DNA from: Pseudomonadota bacterium
GTDB lineage: Bacteria; Pseudomonadota; Alphaproteobacteria; Azospirillales; Azospirillaceae
DNA length: 46,352 bases
Direction of reading: 5' to 3'
Assembly (NCBI GenBank): GCA_023411035.1
Contig: JAEYPE010000110.1
Span: 1-46,352 of the forward strand
Below, piece by piece: positions 1 through 7,470 of the stretch. Within the stretch, counting starts at the first letter, position 1; the number at the start of each line of letters is the position of its first letter. The position numbers were made by a program, and so were the translations under genes. The notes beneath the pieces are model-generated. The model was not told where the DNA came from. It searched no databases and worked only from the letters and a program-made list of their open reading frames with translations.

Positions 1-79
1 GTACGAAACGGTCTATTGCGGGGGGATTATTTTGTTTCCGAACACGTATTCTGTGAATCGGTCAGTGTTCGTGACTTGG

Positions 80-508
80 TCAACCATCCTCCCCCGACAA
101 TTCGCCGACCGCCTGCCGGGCGGCGCGCAGCAGCAGGGGATTCGGTTCGGACGGGCCGTCCTCCCCCTCTTCCTCCTCCCACGCTCCCGGAGCGGCGCGG
201 CGCTTCAGTTCGCGCGCGGCTTCGATCAGCAGATGGGCCAGCTTGTGGTCGGGCAGGGCCTGCGCCAGCGCTCGCAACTCCGCGTTGGTCAGGGCCGCCG
301 GGTCGAAGTCGGCGCGCGGGGCCATCGGGACGGGCGGCGGCGGGACGAGCGACAGGGTCAGGGGTGGCGGGGCCGGGGGCGGCACATCCTCCCGTACCAC
401 ATCGACGGCCATCGGCTCGGCCACGGTGGTGGCGCGGGACCGGCGCGCCGGTTTGCGCGCCCGCTCCGTCTCGGGCAGGCTGTCGAACAGGAGGGGTTGC
501 GTGCTCAT
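80..508 (-). CDS. Hypothetical proline-rich acidic-tailed protein
   Basis: A 142-residue protein I do not recognise. The first ~85 residues are low-complexity, rich in Pro, Ala and Arg. Residues ~73-105 look like a short helical module (TNAELRALAQALPDHKLAHL), and a Glu/Gly-rich acidic stretch follows before the C-terminus. There is no signal peptide or membrane segment. The start is the only ATG that fits the ORF, with a modest GGGTG ribosome site upstream. It lies 99 bases downstream of the PIN gene on the same strand, but a promoter-like sequence overlapping a LexA-like box sits between them, so it is probably transcribed separately. An antitoxin role for the PIN protein was considered, but nothing in the sequence resembles a DNA-binding antitoxin and the order is the reverse of the usual one. 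Function unknown. Confidence 0.6.
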   Translation of the reverse strand: MSTQPLLFDSLPETERARKPARRSRATTVAEPMAVDVVREDVPPPAPPPLTLSLVPPPPVPMAPRADFDPAALTNAELRALAQALPDHKLAHLLIEAARELKRRAAPGAWEEEEGEDGPSEPNPLLLRAARQAVGELSGEDG

Positions 509-547
509 CCGGTCACCCGCGATCCGTTCACCGCTAGTTTGCGAAGT

Positions 548-586
548 GTTCTCTTTTCATTCTAGAGAACGAACGCCGGAAGTCGA
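548..586 (-). promoter_or_regulatory. Candidate promoter with overlapping LexA-like box
   Basis: On the minus strand a -35-like TCGACT (581-586), a 16-base spacer and a -10-like TAGAAT (559-564) precede the 142-residue gene. On the plus strand, GTTC (548-551), 7 bases and ATTC (559-562) match 7 of 8 positions of the alphaproteobacterial LexA box GTTC-N7-GTTC and cover the -10. GTTCTC (548-553) and GAGAAC (565-570) also form a 6-base inverted repeat. The match is by eye only. Confidence 0.35.
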
Positions 587-607
587 GCGGAAACTTCGAA
601 AGCGGAG

Positions 608-1117
608 TCAGGGGAGGGGGCAGGGGAGGGGTTGGGCGATGGCTTCCAGAAACCGTTCGGGGCGCAGGATGCGGGTCCGGCCCACCTGGCGCACGGACAG
701 GAGCTGCCGGTCCACCGTCACCAGCCAATCGGCGCCGGCGGCCAGCGCCACGGCCAGGAACATGTCGTCGTCGGGGTCGCGGCACAACCGCCCCACCGGC
801 GCGGGCTCGACCCGCCGGGCCTCCGCGGCGAAGGCGGCGAGGAAAGCGGCGCGCTCCTCCGCCGGGCGGTAGCGGTCGAAGTCCGGGCGCATCAGCACCT
901 CCCGCAGTTCAGCCAGCGTGGCGTCGGACACGAAAGCGGCCCCGCGGGACCGAATCGCCTCCACGCTGCCCTGGATGGCGAGGCTGCGGCGGGGCACATC
1001 GGCGCCCAGCAAGGCGTATCCGACGAGGATGTTGGTGTCCAGAACGGCCCGGAAGGACCGGGCGTCGGGAGGAGGGGCGCCGGGAAGAGGGGAGTTGGCG
1101 TTGGCGGGCGCGGTCAT
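608..1117 (-). CDS. PIN-domain protein, putative toxin-type RNase
   Basis: A 169-residue protein of the PIN-fold family that annotation pipelines call 'putative toxin-antitoxin system toxin component, PIN family'. PIN domains are Mg-dependent ribonucleases with a cluster of acidic residues. Visible here are the first acidic site in VLDTNILVGYALLG (Asp27), an acidic region around LAELREVLM, and the C-terminal signature DPDDDMFLAVALAAGADWLV followed by TVDRQLL. The first ~20 residues are a Pro/Ala-rich extension. I chose the ATG at 1115-1117; a TTG two codons earlier is possible. It starts 10 bases after the stop of the receiver-phosphatase gene, so it may be the tail of the chemotaxis/partner-switch operon. 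No antitoxin gene is recognisable on either side, so a regulatory RNase or an orphan toxin are both possible. Confidence 0.8.
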   Translation of the reverse strand: MTAPANANSPLPGAPPPDARSFRAVLDTNILVGYALLGADVPRRSLAIQGSVEAIRSRGAAFVSDATLAELREVLMRPDFDRYRPAEERAAFLAAFAAEARRVEPAPVGRLCRDPDDDMFLAVALAAGADWLVTVDRQLLSVRQVGRTRILRPERFLEAIAQPLPCPLP

Positions 1118-1127
1118 GGGCAAGAGG

Positions 1128-2300
1128 TCAGCCCGTGCGGGTCAGCAGCAGCGCCGTCAGGTCGTCGTCGATGGGGCCGATGGCGCGCAGGCGGTTCAGC
1201 AGCCCGTCCAGGAAACGGCCCCCGTCCGCCTCGCCCATCCGCTCGGTGATCAGGGCGGCGAGGCCGGTTTCGTCCAGCACGTCGCTGCCGACCGGGATCT
1301 CGATGGCGCCGTCCGAATAGAGGAACAGGCGTCCGTCCGGCGGCAGGGGGACGGAACGTTCCTCATACTCCGCCGAGGCCAGCAGACCGAGCGGCAGGCC
1401 GGCGCTGTCGCCCAGAAGCGGGGTGGAGTCGCCCGGTGCCCAGACCATCGGGCGCGTGGACCCGGCGGAGGCGTAGACGAAGCGGTTTTCCGCCGGTTCG
1501 ATCACCCCGGCCAGCATGGTGGCGAATTGCCCGTTGGGAAGCAGCGCGCAAAGCCGGCGGTTGATGGTGGACAGGAAGCTCGCCGGCGTCATGCCGCACA
1601 CGTCCATCTGCTGGCAGATCGCGTGCAGGCGGAAGGTGTTCAGCGCCGCCCCCACGCCATGGCCGGAAAAGTCCACCATGTAGAGCGTGGTCCGGCCCCG
1701 GCTGTCGTGCCGCAGGTCCCAGAAGTCGCCGCCCAGTTCCGACGAGGGGGCGAAATGGGCGTTGATGGTCACCCCCGCCGCAGCCTCCACCTCGGCCATC
1801 CGCTCCGGCGAGGGCATCAGCCGTTCCTGCATCTTGCGGGCGAGCGACAGCTCGCTCTCCGTCCGCTCGTGGAAGCGCCGGAGATCGTGCAGAAGCGCTC
1901 GGTTCTGGAGGTGGATGCGCACGCGGGCCAGCAGTTCCACCGCGTTGATCGGCTTGGTCACATAGTCGGTGGCCCCGGCGGCGAAAGCCTTGGCGCGGTC
2001 TTCCGCCCGGTTCAGGCTGGACTGCACCAGGACCGGCAGATCCTTCCAGGCGGGGATCTTGCGCAGGCGCCGGCACATCTCGAACCCGTCCAGGTTCGGC
2101 ATCATCAGGTCGAGCAGGATCAGGTCGGGCCGGAAGCCGTCCAGCCGGGCCAGCGCGTCGTTGCCGTCCTCCGCCATGTCGATATGGCTGACCCCGCCGC
2201 GCTCCAGCAATGCCTGAAGCAGGTGGCGGTTCACGCGGTTGTCGTCCACCACCAGGACGCGGGCGGCTTCAAGCCCCGGAACCTCCGGCAGGCCGTTCAT
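1128..2300 (-). CDS. Response regulator with PP2C (RsbU/SpoIIE-type) phosphatase
   Basis: A 390-residue protein with a receiver domain (~13-130, phospho-acceptor Asp64 in LLDLMMPN, Lys in VTKP) joined through a helical linker (~130-160) to a PPM/SpoIIE serine phosphatase domain (~175-388). The metal-binding residues look intact: Asp192 in ELGGDFWD, Asp210 in MVDFSGHGVG, Asp330 in YSDG and Asp378-380 in IDDDLT. Known relatives (RsbU, HsbR, IcfG types) dephosphorylate a STAS antagonist to flip a partner switch, and the STAS protein and HATPase encoded just upstream are the obvious partners. The receiver suggests control by phosphorylation, plausibly by CheA of the same operon. It overlaps the upstream paralogue by 4 bases (ATGA), so the two are translationally coupled. 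Confidence 0.9.
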   Translation of the reverse strand: MNGLPEVPGLEAARVLVVDDNRVNRHLLQALLERGGVSHIDMAEDGNDALARLDGFRPDLILLDLMMPNLDGFEMCRRLRKIPAWKDLPVLVQSSLNRAEDRAKAFAAGATDYVTKPINAVELLARVRIHLQNRALLHDLRRFHERTESELSLARKMQERLMPSPERMAEVEAAAGVTINAHFAPSSELGGDFWDLRHDSRGRTTLYMVDFSGHGVGAALNTFRLHAICQQMDVCGMTPASFLSTINRRLCALLPNGQFATMLAGVIEPAENRFVYASAGSTRPMVWAPGDSTPLLGDSAGLPLGLLASAEYEERSVPLPPDGRLFLYSDGAIEIPVGSDVLDETGLAALITERMGEADGGRFLDGLLNRLRAIGPIDDDLTALLLTRTG

Positions 2301-3472
2301 CGGGCACCCCCGCGCTCGATCCAGACCAGTGTATGGTCGTCGTGCGGCACCTCGCCCTGCGCGGCGGCAAGCGCGCCGGTCACCGACGCGAAGGCGGCAC
2401 CGCTTTCAGCGTTGGCCATGGCGTTTTGGGAGGCGGCGCTTCGCAGCAGGCCGGTGAAGCCGTCGCTGCGGCCACCCAGCGTTTCCAGCACGGCGGTGGA
2501 GTGCAGGACCAGCACGGAATCCGGCGGGAAGGGCAGGCCGCGCTCCTCATAGCGGGTTCCGGCGGCGACGCCCACCGGCTGGCCGGCGCTCTCACCGAAG
2601 GCCAGCGGCGCGCCGCCCGGCGGGATCAGAACCGGCGGGGCCGCCGCCGCCGCCGCGTAGGTGAAGCGCTCCGCAGCCCCATCGACCACACCGTAGATCA
2701 CCGTGGCGTGCTGCCCAAGCTCCAGCAGGCTGACGGCCCGCTCGTTCAGTTCAGTGAGGAAGGCGTCGGGCCGGTCGCCCAGATGGGGCGCCAGCTCGTG
2801 GATCAGCGTGTGCATGCGGAAGGCGTTCAGCACCGCCGACACGCCGCGCCCGGCCATGTCCAGCAAAAACAGCCCGAACCGTCCGCTCGCCAACGGCAGC
2901 ACACCCCAGAGGTCGCCGCCCATGTCGGAGGACAGCGCCGTGTGCGACCGAAGCTGCACCCCCGCGCTCTCATTCAGCGAGGCGCACAGGGACGCTGAGG
3001 GCAGGAGATGGTCGTACATGGAGCGCGCCATCGCCAACTCGCCCTCGACGCGGGCGCGGTAGGCCTGAAGGTCGCGGATCAGCACCCGGTTCTGCAAGTG
3101 GATGCGCACGCGGGCGACCAGCTCCGCCCGGTCCAGCGGCTTGGAGATCAAATCCGTGGTTCCGGCGGCGAAGGCCCGGTTGCGGTCGTCGCTGGACGAC
3201 AGGGCGGTCTGCACCAGCACCGGCAGGTCGGCATAAGCGTGGTCGGCGCGCAGGCGGCGGCACACCTCGAATCCGTCCATCCCCGGCATCATGATGTCGA
3301 GGATCAGCAGATCCGGCGCCTCGTCCGCGATCTGGGCCAGCGCGTCGAAACCGTCCTTGGCGTAGACGACGTTCTGAAACCCGGCTTCGTTCAGCAGGGC
3401 GCCGATCAATGTGCGGTTGAAGTCGGTGTCGTCCACCACCAGGATGCGGCAGGCGGCGATGGCGGCGTCCAT
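2297..3472 (-). CDS. Response regulator with degenerate PP2C phosphatase domain
   Basis: A 391-residue paralogue of the following gene with the same receiver plus SpoIIE/PPM layout. The receiver looks competent (Asp59 in LLILDIMMP, Lys in ISKP). In the phosphatase domain the first sites survive (Asp187 in MGGDLWG, Asp205 in LLDMAGRG) and so does the last (Asp378/379 in PHDDHT), but the SDG motif that supplies a metal-binding Asp is STA (325-327). The aromatic-acid end of GGDFWD is also altered to GGDLWG. Catalysis may therefore be weak or lost, making this a candidate pseudophosphatase that could bind and sequester a STAS protein or modulate its active neighbour. It overlaps the upstream HATPase stop (TGATG) and the downstream start (ATGA), so the three genes are tightly coupled. 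Confidence 0.88.
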   Translation of the reverse strand: MDAAIAACRILVVDDTDFNRTLIGALLNEAGFQNVVYAKDGFDALAQIADEAPDLLILDIMMPGMDGFEVCRRLRADHAYADLPVLVQTALSSSDDRNRAFAAGTTDLISKPLDRAELVARVRIHLQNRVLIRDLQAYRARVEGELAMARSMYDHLLPSASLCASLNESAGVQLRSHTALSSDMGGDLWGVLPLASGRFGLFLLDMAGRGVSAVLNAFRMHTLIHELAPHLGDRPDAFLTELNERAVSLLELGQHATVIYGVVDGAAERFTYAAAAAAPPVLIPPGGAPLAFGESAGQPVGVAAGTRYEERGLPFPPDSVLVLHSTAVLETLGGRSDGFTGLLRSAASQNAMANAESGAAFASVTGALAAAQGEVPHDDHTLVWIERGGAR

Positions 3473-4200
3473 CAGAGGGGGAACCTCATGCGGATGCGGC
3501 GCCCGCCGTCGAGAAGCTGAATCTCCTCCGCGATGGCGGCGATCAGGTCCAGGCCGCGGCCCGAGGCGCCGTAGTCGATGCGCTCCGGCCGGTCGAAGCC
3601 GGTTCCCTCGTCGGCGACCTCCACCACCGCGGCGGCGTTCTCCAGCCAGGCGGCCACCTCGATCCGGCGGCCGGCGAAGGCGGGGTCGGCCAAGCGCGCG
3701 GCCAGATCGTGGGAAAAGCGTTCCAGCGCCTCCACGCTCAGCCCCTTCATGCCTTCGACCTGAAGGTTGCCGTGGACCACGGCGTTGCTGATGGCCTCGT
3801 GCAGAGCCAGCTCCATGTCGTCGCGCTGGGCGTCCGGCAAGGGCTGCAGGGCCGCCAGCCCGTTCAGGATGCGCCCGGCCAGATGCAGCCGGTTGGCGGT
3901 CGCCGTCGTCACATGGACGAACAGGTCGGTGCGGGCGGCGCGGCGCGCGGCCTCCACGATCTGCGCGTCGGACAGGCCGGCGACCTCGATCCAGGCGCCG
4001 TAGGGCCGCTGCCAGAAGTCCGGCGCCTCCACGGCGTCGATGTCGCCCACCAGAAGCAGCACGGAGGCGCCGAAACCCTCTCCCGCCGGGGAGCCGGGCC
4101 GCCAGGGCGGAAGCCGAAGCGCCACCGACAGCCGTTCCAGCCGGTCGGGCGGCACGCCCAAGCCATGCAGGGCGGCGACGTTGGTGGGGAATGGGACCAA
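3472..4200 (-). CDS. RsbW-like ATP-binding (HATPase) partner-switch kinase
   Basis: A 242-residue protein with a GHKL ATPase domain in its second half: N-box ELALHEAISNAVVHGN (Asn139), G1 box DEGTGF (Asp197) and G2 box GRGLDLI. There is no DHp helix pair or phosphorylatable His, so it fits the anti-sigma serine-kinase class (RsbW/SpoIIAB-like HATPase_c_2), which phosphorylates a STAS antagonist on Ser. The first ~110 residues are an extra domain with alternating hydrophobic strands and helices that I cannot assign; it might be a degenerate receiver. The start appears to be TTG at 4198-4200, preceded by GAGGAC at a usable distance; no in-frame ATG occurs before the ATPase core. It lies 5 bases after the STAS gene and overlaps the next gene by one base. 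The regulated target (sigma factor or other) is not in the window. Confidence 0.82.
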   Translation of the reverse strand: MVPFPTNVAALHGLGVPPDRLERLSVALRLPPWRPGSPAGEGFGASVLLLVGDIDAVEAPDFWQRPYGAWIEVAGLSDAQIVEAARRAARTDLFVHVTTATANRLHLAGRILNGLAALQPLPDAQRDDMELALHEAISNAVVHGNLQVEGMKGLSVEALERFSHDLAARLADPAFAGRRIEVAAWLENAAAVVEVADEGTGFDRPERIDYGASGRGLDLIAAIAEEIQLLDGGRRIRMRFPL

Positions 4201-4205
4201 GGGGG

Positions 4206-4511
4206 TCAGTCCTCGATCGTCACGATCTTGTTGAGCTGGGCCACCGTCAGCACCCGTTTGACCTGTCCGGCGGCGGCGCGCAGGATGAGCTGCTTGTCCG
4301 CGTTCGCCATCTCCTCCCGCGCGATCAGCAGCATGCCGATCCCCGCCGAGTCGACGAATTCCAGCGTGGAGAGGTCGAGCACCTGGCGCTTGGCCTTGTT
4401 CTGCAGCATCTCGCGGATCAGGGCGCGCAGCTTGGCGTGGTCGTTGAAGGTCAGGCGACCGCGCAACCGAACCAGTGTTTCCTGCTCCTTGTCCTCAATT
4501 CCGTAGTCCAT
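4206..4511 (-). CDS. STAS-domain anti-anti-sigma factor (RsbV/SpoIIAA-like)
   Basis: A 101-residue single STAS domain. The diagnostic loop VDSAGIGMLL (51-60) keeps the Ser55 that RsbW-type kinases phosphorylate and PP2C phosphatases restore. Family proteins bind the HATPase when unphosphorylated and so release its other target. Directly downstream come the HATPase and two receiver-phosphatases, giving a complete partner switch. ATG start with AGGAA ~10 bases upstream. A 98-base gap to the soluble chemoreceptor gene leaves room for a promoter, but I see no convincing one. Confidence 0.9.
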   Translation of the reverse strand: MDYGIEDKEQETLVRLRGRLTFNDHAKLRALIREMLQNKAKRQVLDLSTLEFVDSAGIGMLLIAREEMANADKQLILRAAAGQVKRVLTVAQLNKIVTIED

Positions 4512-4609
4512 CGGTCCGGTGTTCCTGAAGGGTCATGGGGCGGGTGGCCTTTGGGGACCACGCCAGGATGGGGCAAGACAGGCTGCGGATTCCAGCGAAT
4601 CCCACAACC

Positions 4610-5761
4610 TTAGAAAAGTTCGATATCGCCGCCGGAACTGTCGCCTTGGCCGGCATCCACGTCAAGCGCGCCATGCTCGTCCAGCGCCGTCCCTTCCAGC
4701 AGCAATCTGCGCACGAAGCGCTGGCGCATCTCGCTCAGCTTGAAGCGGCCCAGCAGTTCGTCGAGCCATTCCTGCGGAACCTGCGGCCCCAAGGAAGCGG
4801 GCATTTCGACGCGGGTGCGGTTTTCCAGCTCGTTCAACCCTTCGGCCATGATGGCGAGGCTGTCGTTGATGGCCTCCAGCCGCTGCTTGGTCAGGTCCTG
4901 GAACTGCATCCCGGTGACCATGTGGCTGATGGTGGCGGACATGTCCGACGACACGTTCGCCGCGGTTTCCAGCACCGCCTGGAAATGGTTGGTCTGGTCC
5001 ACCAGACTGTCCATGGTCTTGTCCACCCGCTCCTTGGCGAGCATCTGCGGGGACATGTCGGTGTCGGCGATCTGGCGCAGGATGTCGTGGCCGTTGCGCA
5101 CGCCCTTCACGACCGCGGTGACCTTGGAGCGCATGCGGTCGGCCAGCGCCCCGGTGGAGCGGGACAGGTGGCGCACCTCCTGCGCGACGACGGCGAAGGT
5201 CCTGCCGGCCTCCCCGGCGCGGCTCGCCTCGATGGTCGCGTTCAGCGCCAGGAAGTTGGTCTGGCGGTTGATGGCGTCGATGTCGCCGATGGACTTCTCA
5301 AGCTCCGAGACGTCCTTCTGCACGTCGTCCAGCAGATAGACCATGCTCATGGCGTGGCGTGACAGGGTGACGATGTTCGCGATCATGTCCGCGATCATCT
5401 GCTGCATGCCGGTGACGAGCTGGTCCATCGGCACCCGCTCGCCGTCGATGGAGATCGAGCCGGCCATGCCGACGATCTGCTCCACCCGCTCCGACTGCTG
5501 CAGTGCCTTCTCGGCCAGCTCGCGGAAGCGGGAGGAGAGGTCGAGCGTGGCGTCCTCCACCGTCGAGGAGGTGCGGGTCAGCTCCTGCTGCACGGCCTCC
5601 AGCGTTCGGCGCTGGATGTCGGCGTAGCCCATCCAGGTCGCCAGAAGCTCCCCGGTCACCGGGATCTTCTCGCCGACATCGGGCAGGCCGTTGCCGGCGA
5701 AGTCCGGCTCCTGCGGTTCCGGTCCGGCTTCCAGGCGGGGCGCGCGGCCGTAGAAAGACAT
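4610..5761 (-). CDS. Soluble chemoreceptor-like protein with CheZ-like motif
   Basis: A 383-residue cytoplasmic coiled-coil protein with no membrane segment. Residues ~50-300 form the long helical hairpin of a methyl-accepting signalling domain, with the tip at ~165-197 (RQTNFLALNATIEASRAGEA), the region that contacts CheA and CheW. Near the end of the returning helix is FQDLTKQ (287-293), matching the FQDLTGQ motif of CheZ including the Asp and Gln that act in CheY-P dephosphorylation. The protein ends in GDIELF, similar in character to the CheY-binding tail of CheZ and to the CheD tail here. The ATG at 5759-5761 has AGGAG 7 bases upstream, overlapping the cheB stop; the longer upstream reading frame is a shadow of cheB. 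Function is inferred as an array adaptor or receptor, possibly with phosphatase activity. Confidence 0.82.
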   Translation of the reverse strand: MSFYGRAPRLEAGPEPQEPDFAGNGLPDVGEKIPVTGELLATWMGYADIQRRTLEAVQQELTRTSSTVEDATLDLSSRFRELAEKALQQSERVEQIVGMAGSISIDGERVPMDQLVTGMQQMIADMIANIVTLSRHAMSMVYLLDDVQKDVSELEKSIGDIDAINRQTNFLALNATIEASRAGEAGRTFAVVAQEVRHLSRSTGALADRMRSKVTAVVKGVRNGHDILRQIADTDMSPQMLAKERVDKTMDSLVDQTNHFQAVLETAANVSSDMSATISHMVTGMQFQDLTKQRLEAINDSLAIMAEGLNELENRTRVEMPASLGPQVPQEWLDELLGRFKLSEMRQRFVRRLLLEGTALDEHGALDVDAGQGDSSGGDIELF

Positions 5762-5772
5762 GGTGCTGCTCC

Positions 5773-6837
5773 TCAGTTCACGCGCGTGCGGTGTTCGCCG
5801 ATGGCGTCGAACGCGCGCAGCATCTCGGCCGGTATCTGCGCCAGCGGCAGTTCGACGGCGACCGCCCCCGCGTCCCGCGCGGCGCGCGGCATGCCGTAGA
5901 CGACGCAGCTCGATTCCTGCTCGCCGATGGTATAAGCCCCCGCGTCGCGCATCGCCAGCATGCCGGATGCCCCGTCGCGGCCCATGCCCGACAGGATCAC
6001 CCCCACCGCGTTCGCCCCAGCGGCCTTGGCGACCGAGGAGAACAGCACGTCCACCGACGGGCGGTGGCCGCTGACCGCCGGCCCGTCCTGGATGTGGCAG
6101 GAATAGCCGTGGGCGTCGCGGACGACCACCAGATGCCGGTCGCCGGGGGCGATGTAGACCTTGCCCTGGACCAGCGGGGCGCCCTGGGTGGCGACCTCCA
6201 CCGACGGCGGGGAGATGCGGTCGAGCCGCGCGGCGAAACTGGGGACGTAGCTGGGTCCCATATGCTGGGTGATGACGATGGGCGGGCAATCGGCGGGCAT
6301 GACGGCCAGCACGTCGCGGATGCGCTCCACCCCGCCGGTGGAGGCGCCGATGGCGATGAAGCGGGTGCCCGACCCGGCGCGGCGCGGCGTCGGCAGGGTG
6401 GCGGCGGCGGGCTGGGGGCGCCGCATCGACAGGCGCGCGGTGGCGGCGATGCGGATCTTGCCGATCAGTTCGTACGCCATGGCCTCGAAGCCGTGGCCTT
6501 CCGAGCCGTCGGGCTTGGCCACGCAGTCCACCGCGCCGATCTCCAGCGCGCGGATCGCCGCCTCCGATCCCTCCTGGGTCAGGGAGGAGACCATGACGAC
6601 CGGCGTCGGGCGCAGGGTCATGATCTTTTCCAGGAAGGACAGCCCGTCCATCCGCGGCATCTCCACGTCCAGCGTGATGACGTCGGGGTTGGTGTGCTTG
6701 ATGACGTCCCGCGCCTCGTAGGGGTCGCGGGCGACGCCGACGACTTCGATGCCGGATTCCTCGGAGATGATGGCCTTCAGCATCTCCCGCATCAGGCTGC
6801 TGTCGTCCACGATCACGACGCGGATGGAGCGTGCCAT
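5773..6837 (-). CDS. cheB: CheB protein-glutamate methylesterase / glutamine deamidase
   Basis: A 354-residue two-domain CheB. The receiver (~1-125) has its phospho-acceptor Asp57 in ITLDVEMPRMDG and Lys in CVAKPDG. The methylesterase domain (~157-345) shows the Ser-His-Asp triad: Ser166 in GASTGG, His192 in TQHMGPSYV and Asp288 in SGMGRDGASGM. The enzyme removes receptor methyl groups, opposing CheR, and is activated by CheA phosphorylation; its substrates here are likely the two receptors of this operon. It starts 3 bases after the cheD stop. CheB and CheD can both deamidate receptors, so there is potential overlap in function. Confidence 0.96.
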   Translation of the reverse strand: MARSIRVVIVDDSSLMREMLKAIISEESGIEVVGVARDPYEARDVIKHTNPDVITLDVEMPRMDGLSFLEKIMTLRPTPVVMVSSLTQEGSEAAIRALEIGAVDCVAKPDGSEGHGFEAMAYELIGKIRIAATARLSMRRPQPAAATLPTPRRAGSGTRFIAIGASTGGVERIRDVLAVMPADCPPIVITQHMGPSYVPSFAARLDRISPPSVEVATQGAPLVQGKVYIAPGDRHLVVVRDAHGYSCHIQDGPAVSGHRPSVDVLFSSVAKAAGANAVGVILSGMGRDGASGMLAMRDAGAYTIGEQESSCVVYGMPRAARDAGAVAVELPLAQIPAEMLRAFDAIGEHRTRVN

Positions 6838-6840
6838 GGC

Positions 6841-7467
6841 TTAGTCCTCTCCGAACAGTTCCACATCGCCCTCGATCGGCTGCTGCCGGAGGGTGCTGCG
6901 GAAATGCAGTTCCTGATTCGCCGTCTCCGACAGCGCCTCGGGCCGCAGCATCTTGCGCATGGCCTTGCCGCTGTGGGGAAAATAGTGGATGCGCCGGGCC
7001 GACGCGCCGCCCAGATCCTGGCCGACCAGCTTCAGCCCCTCCCGCCGCACGTAGTCGAGCGCGAAGGCGGCGTTGCGCTGGCCGACGTCGAAGCTGGATT
7101 CGATGACGCGGGCGCCGCCGAACAGCTTCACCTCCAGCCGCCCGCGCTGGGCGCCGCGCGACAGCAGTTCGTTGATCAGCCGCTCCATGGCGACGGAACC
7201 GTAGCGCGCCGCGGCCCCGGCGCCGCCGTCCTCGGATTCCGGAACCTCCGGCAGCAGGAAATGGTTCATGCCGCCGATGGCCGTCGCCGGGTCATGGATG
7301 CAGGCGGCCACGCAGGAGCCCAGCGTCGTCACCATCATCACGTCCGACCGGTCGCTGACCATGTGGTGCCCCAGGAAAACCTTCAGCGTGTGGGCGCGGA
7401 ACTGCGGATGGAAGTAGCCGCCGGTCTGCCGCGCGTCCGCCGCACGACGGCTTGCGAAAGCGGTCAT
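6841..7467 (-). CDS. cheD: CheD chemoreceptor glutamine deamidase
   Basis: A 208-residue CheD. The catalytic Cys52 lies in TTLGSCVAACI and His69 in GGMNHFLLP, with the typical KLFGGA segment ~113-118. CheD deamidates receptor Gln residues and in other bacteria also binds the CheY-P phosphatase CheC; no cheC is present here. The C-terminus, GDVELFGED, nearly repeats the tail of the soluble receptor (GDIELF) encoded two genes downstream. It lies 3 bases from both cheR and cheB, within one polycistronic unit. Confidence 0.95.
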   Translation of the reverse strand: MTAFASRRAADARQTGGYFHPQFRAHTLKVFLGHHMVSDRSDVMMVTTLGSCVAACIHDPATAIGGMNHFLLPEVPESEDGGAGAAARYGSVAMERLINELLSRGAQRGRLEVKLFGGARVIESSFDVGQRNAAFALDYVRREGLKLVGQDLGGASARRIHYFPHSGKAMRKMLRPEALSETANQELHFRSTLRQQPIEGDVELFGED

Positions 7468-7470
7468 GCG

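Noticed and set aside
80..1117. A toxin-antitoxin pair made of the PIN protein and the 142-residue protein
   Set aside because: The putative toxin is upstream, the genes are 99 bases apart with a promoter-like sequence between, and the small protein has no antitoxin features.
4610..6289. A longer (559-codon) version of the soluble receptor
   Set aside because: The first ~176 codons lie out of frame inside cheB and are Arg/Gly/Pro-rich. The ATG at 5759-5761 has a good ribosome site.
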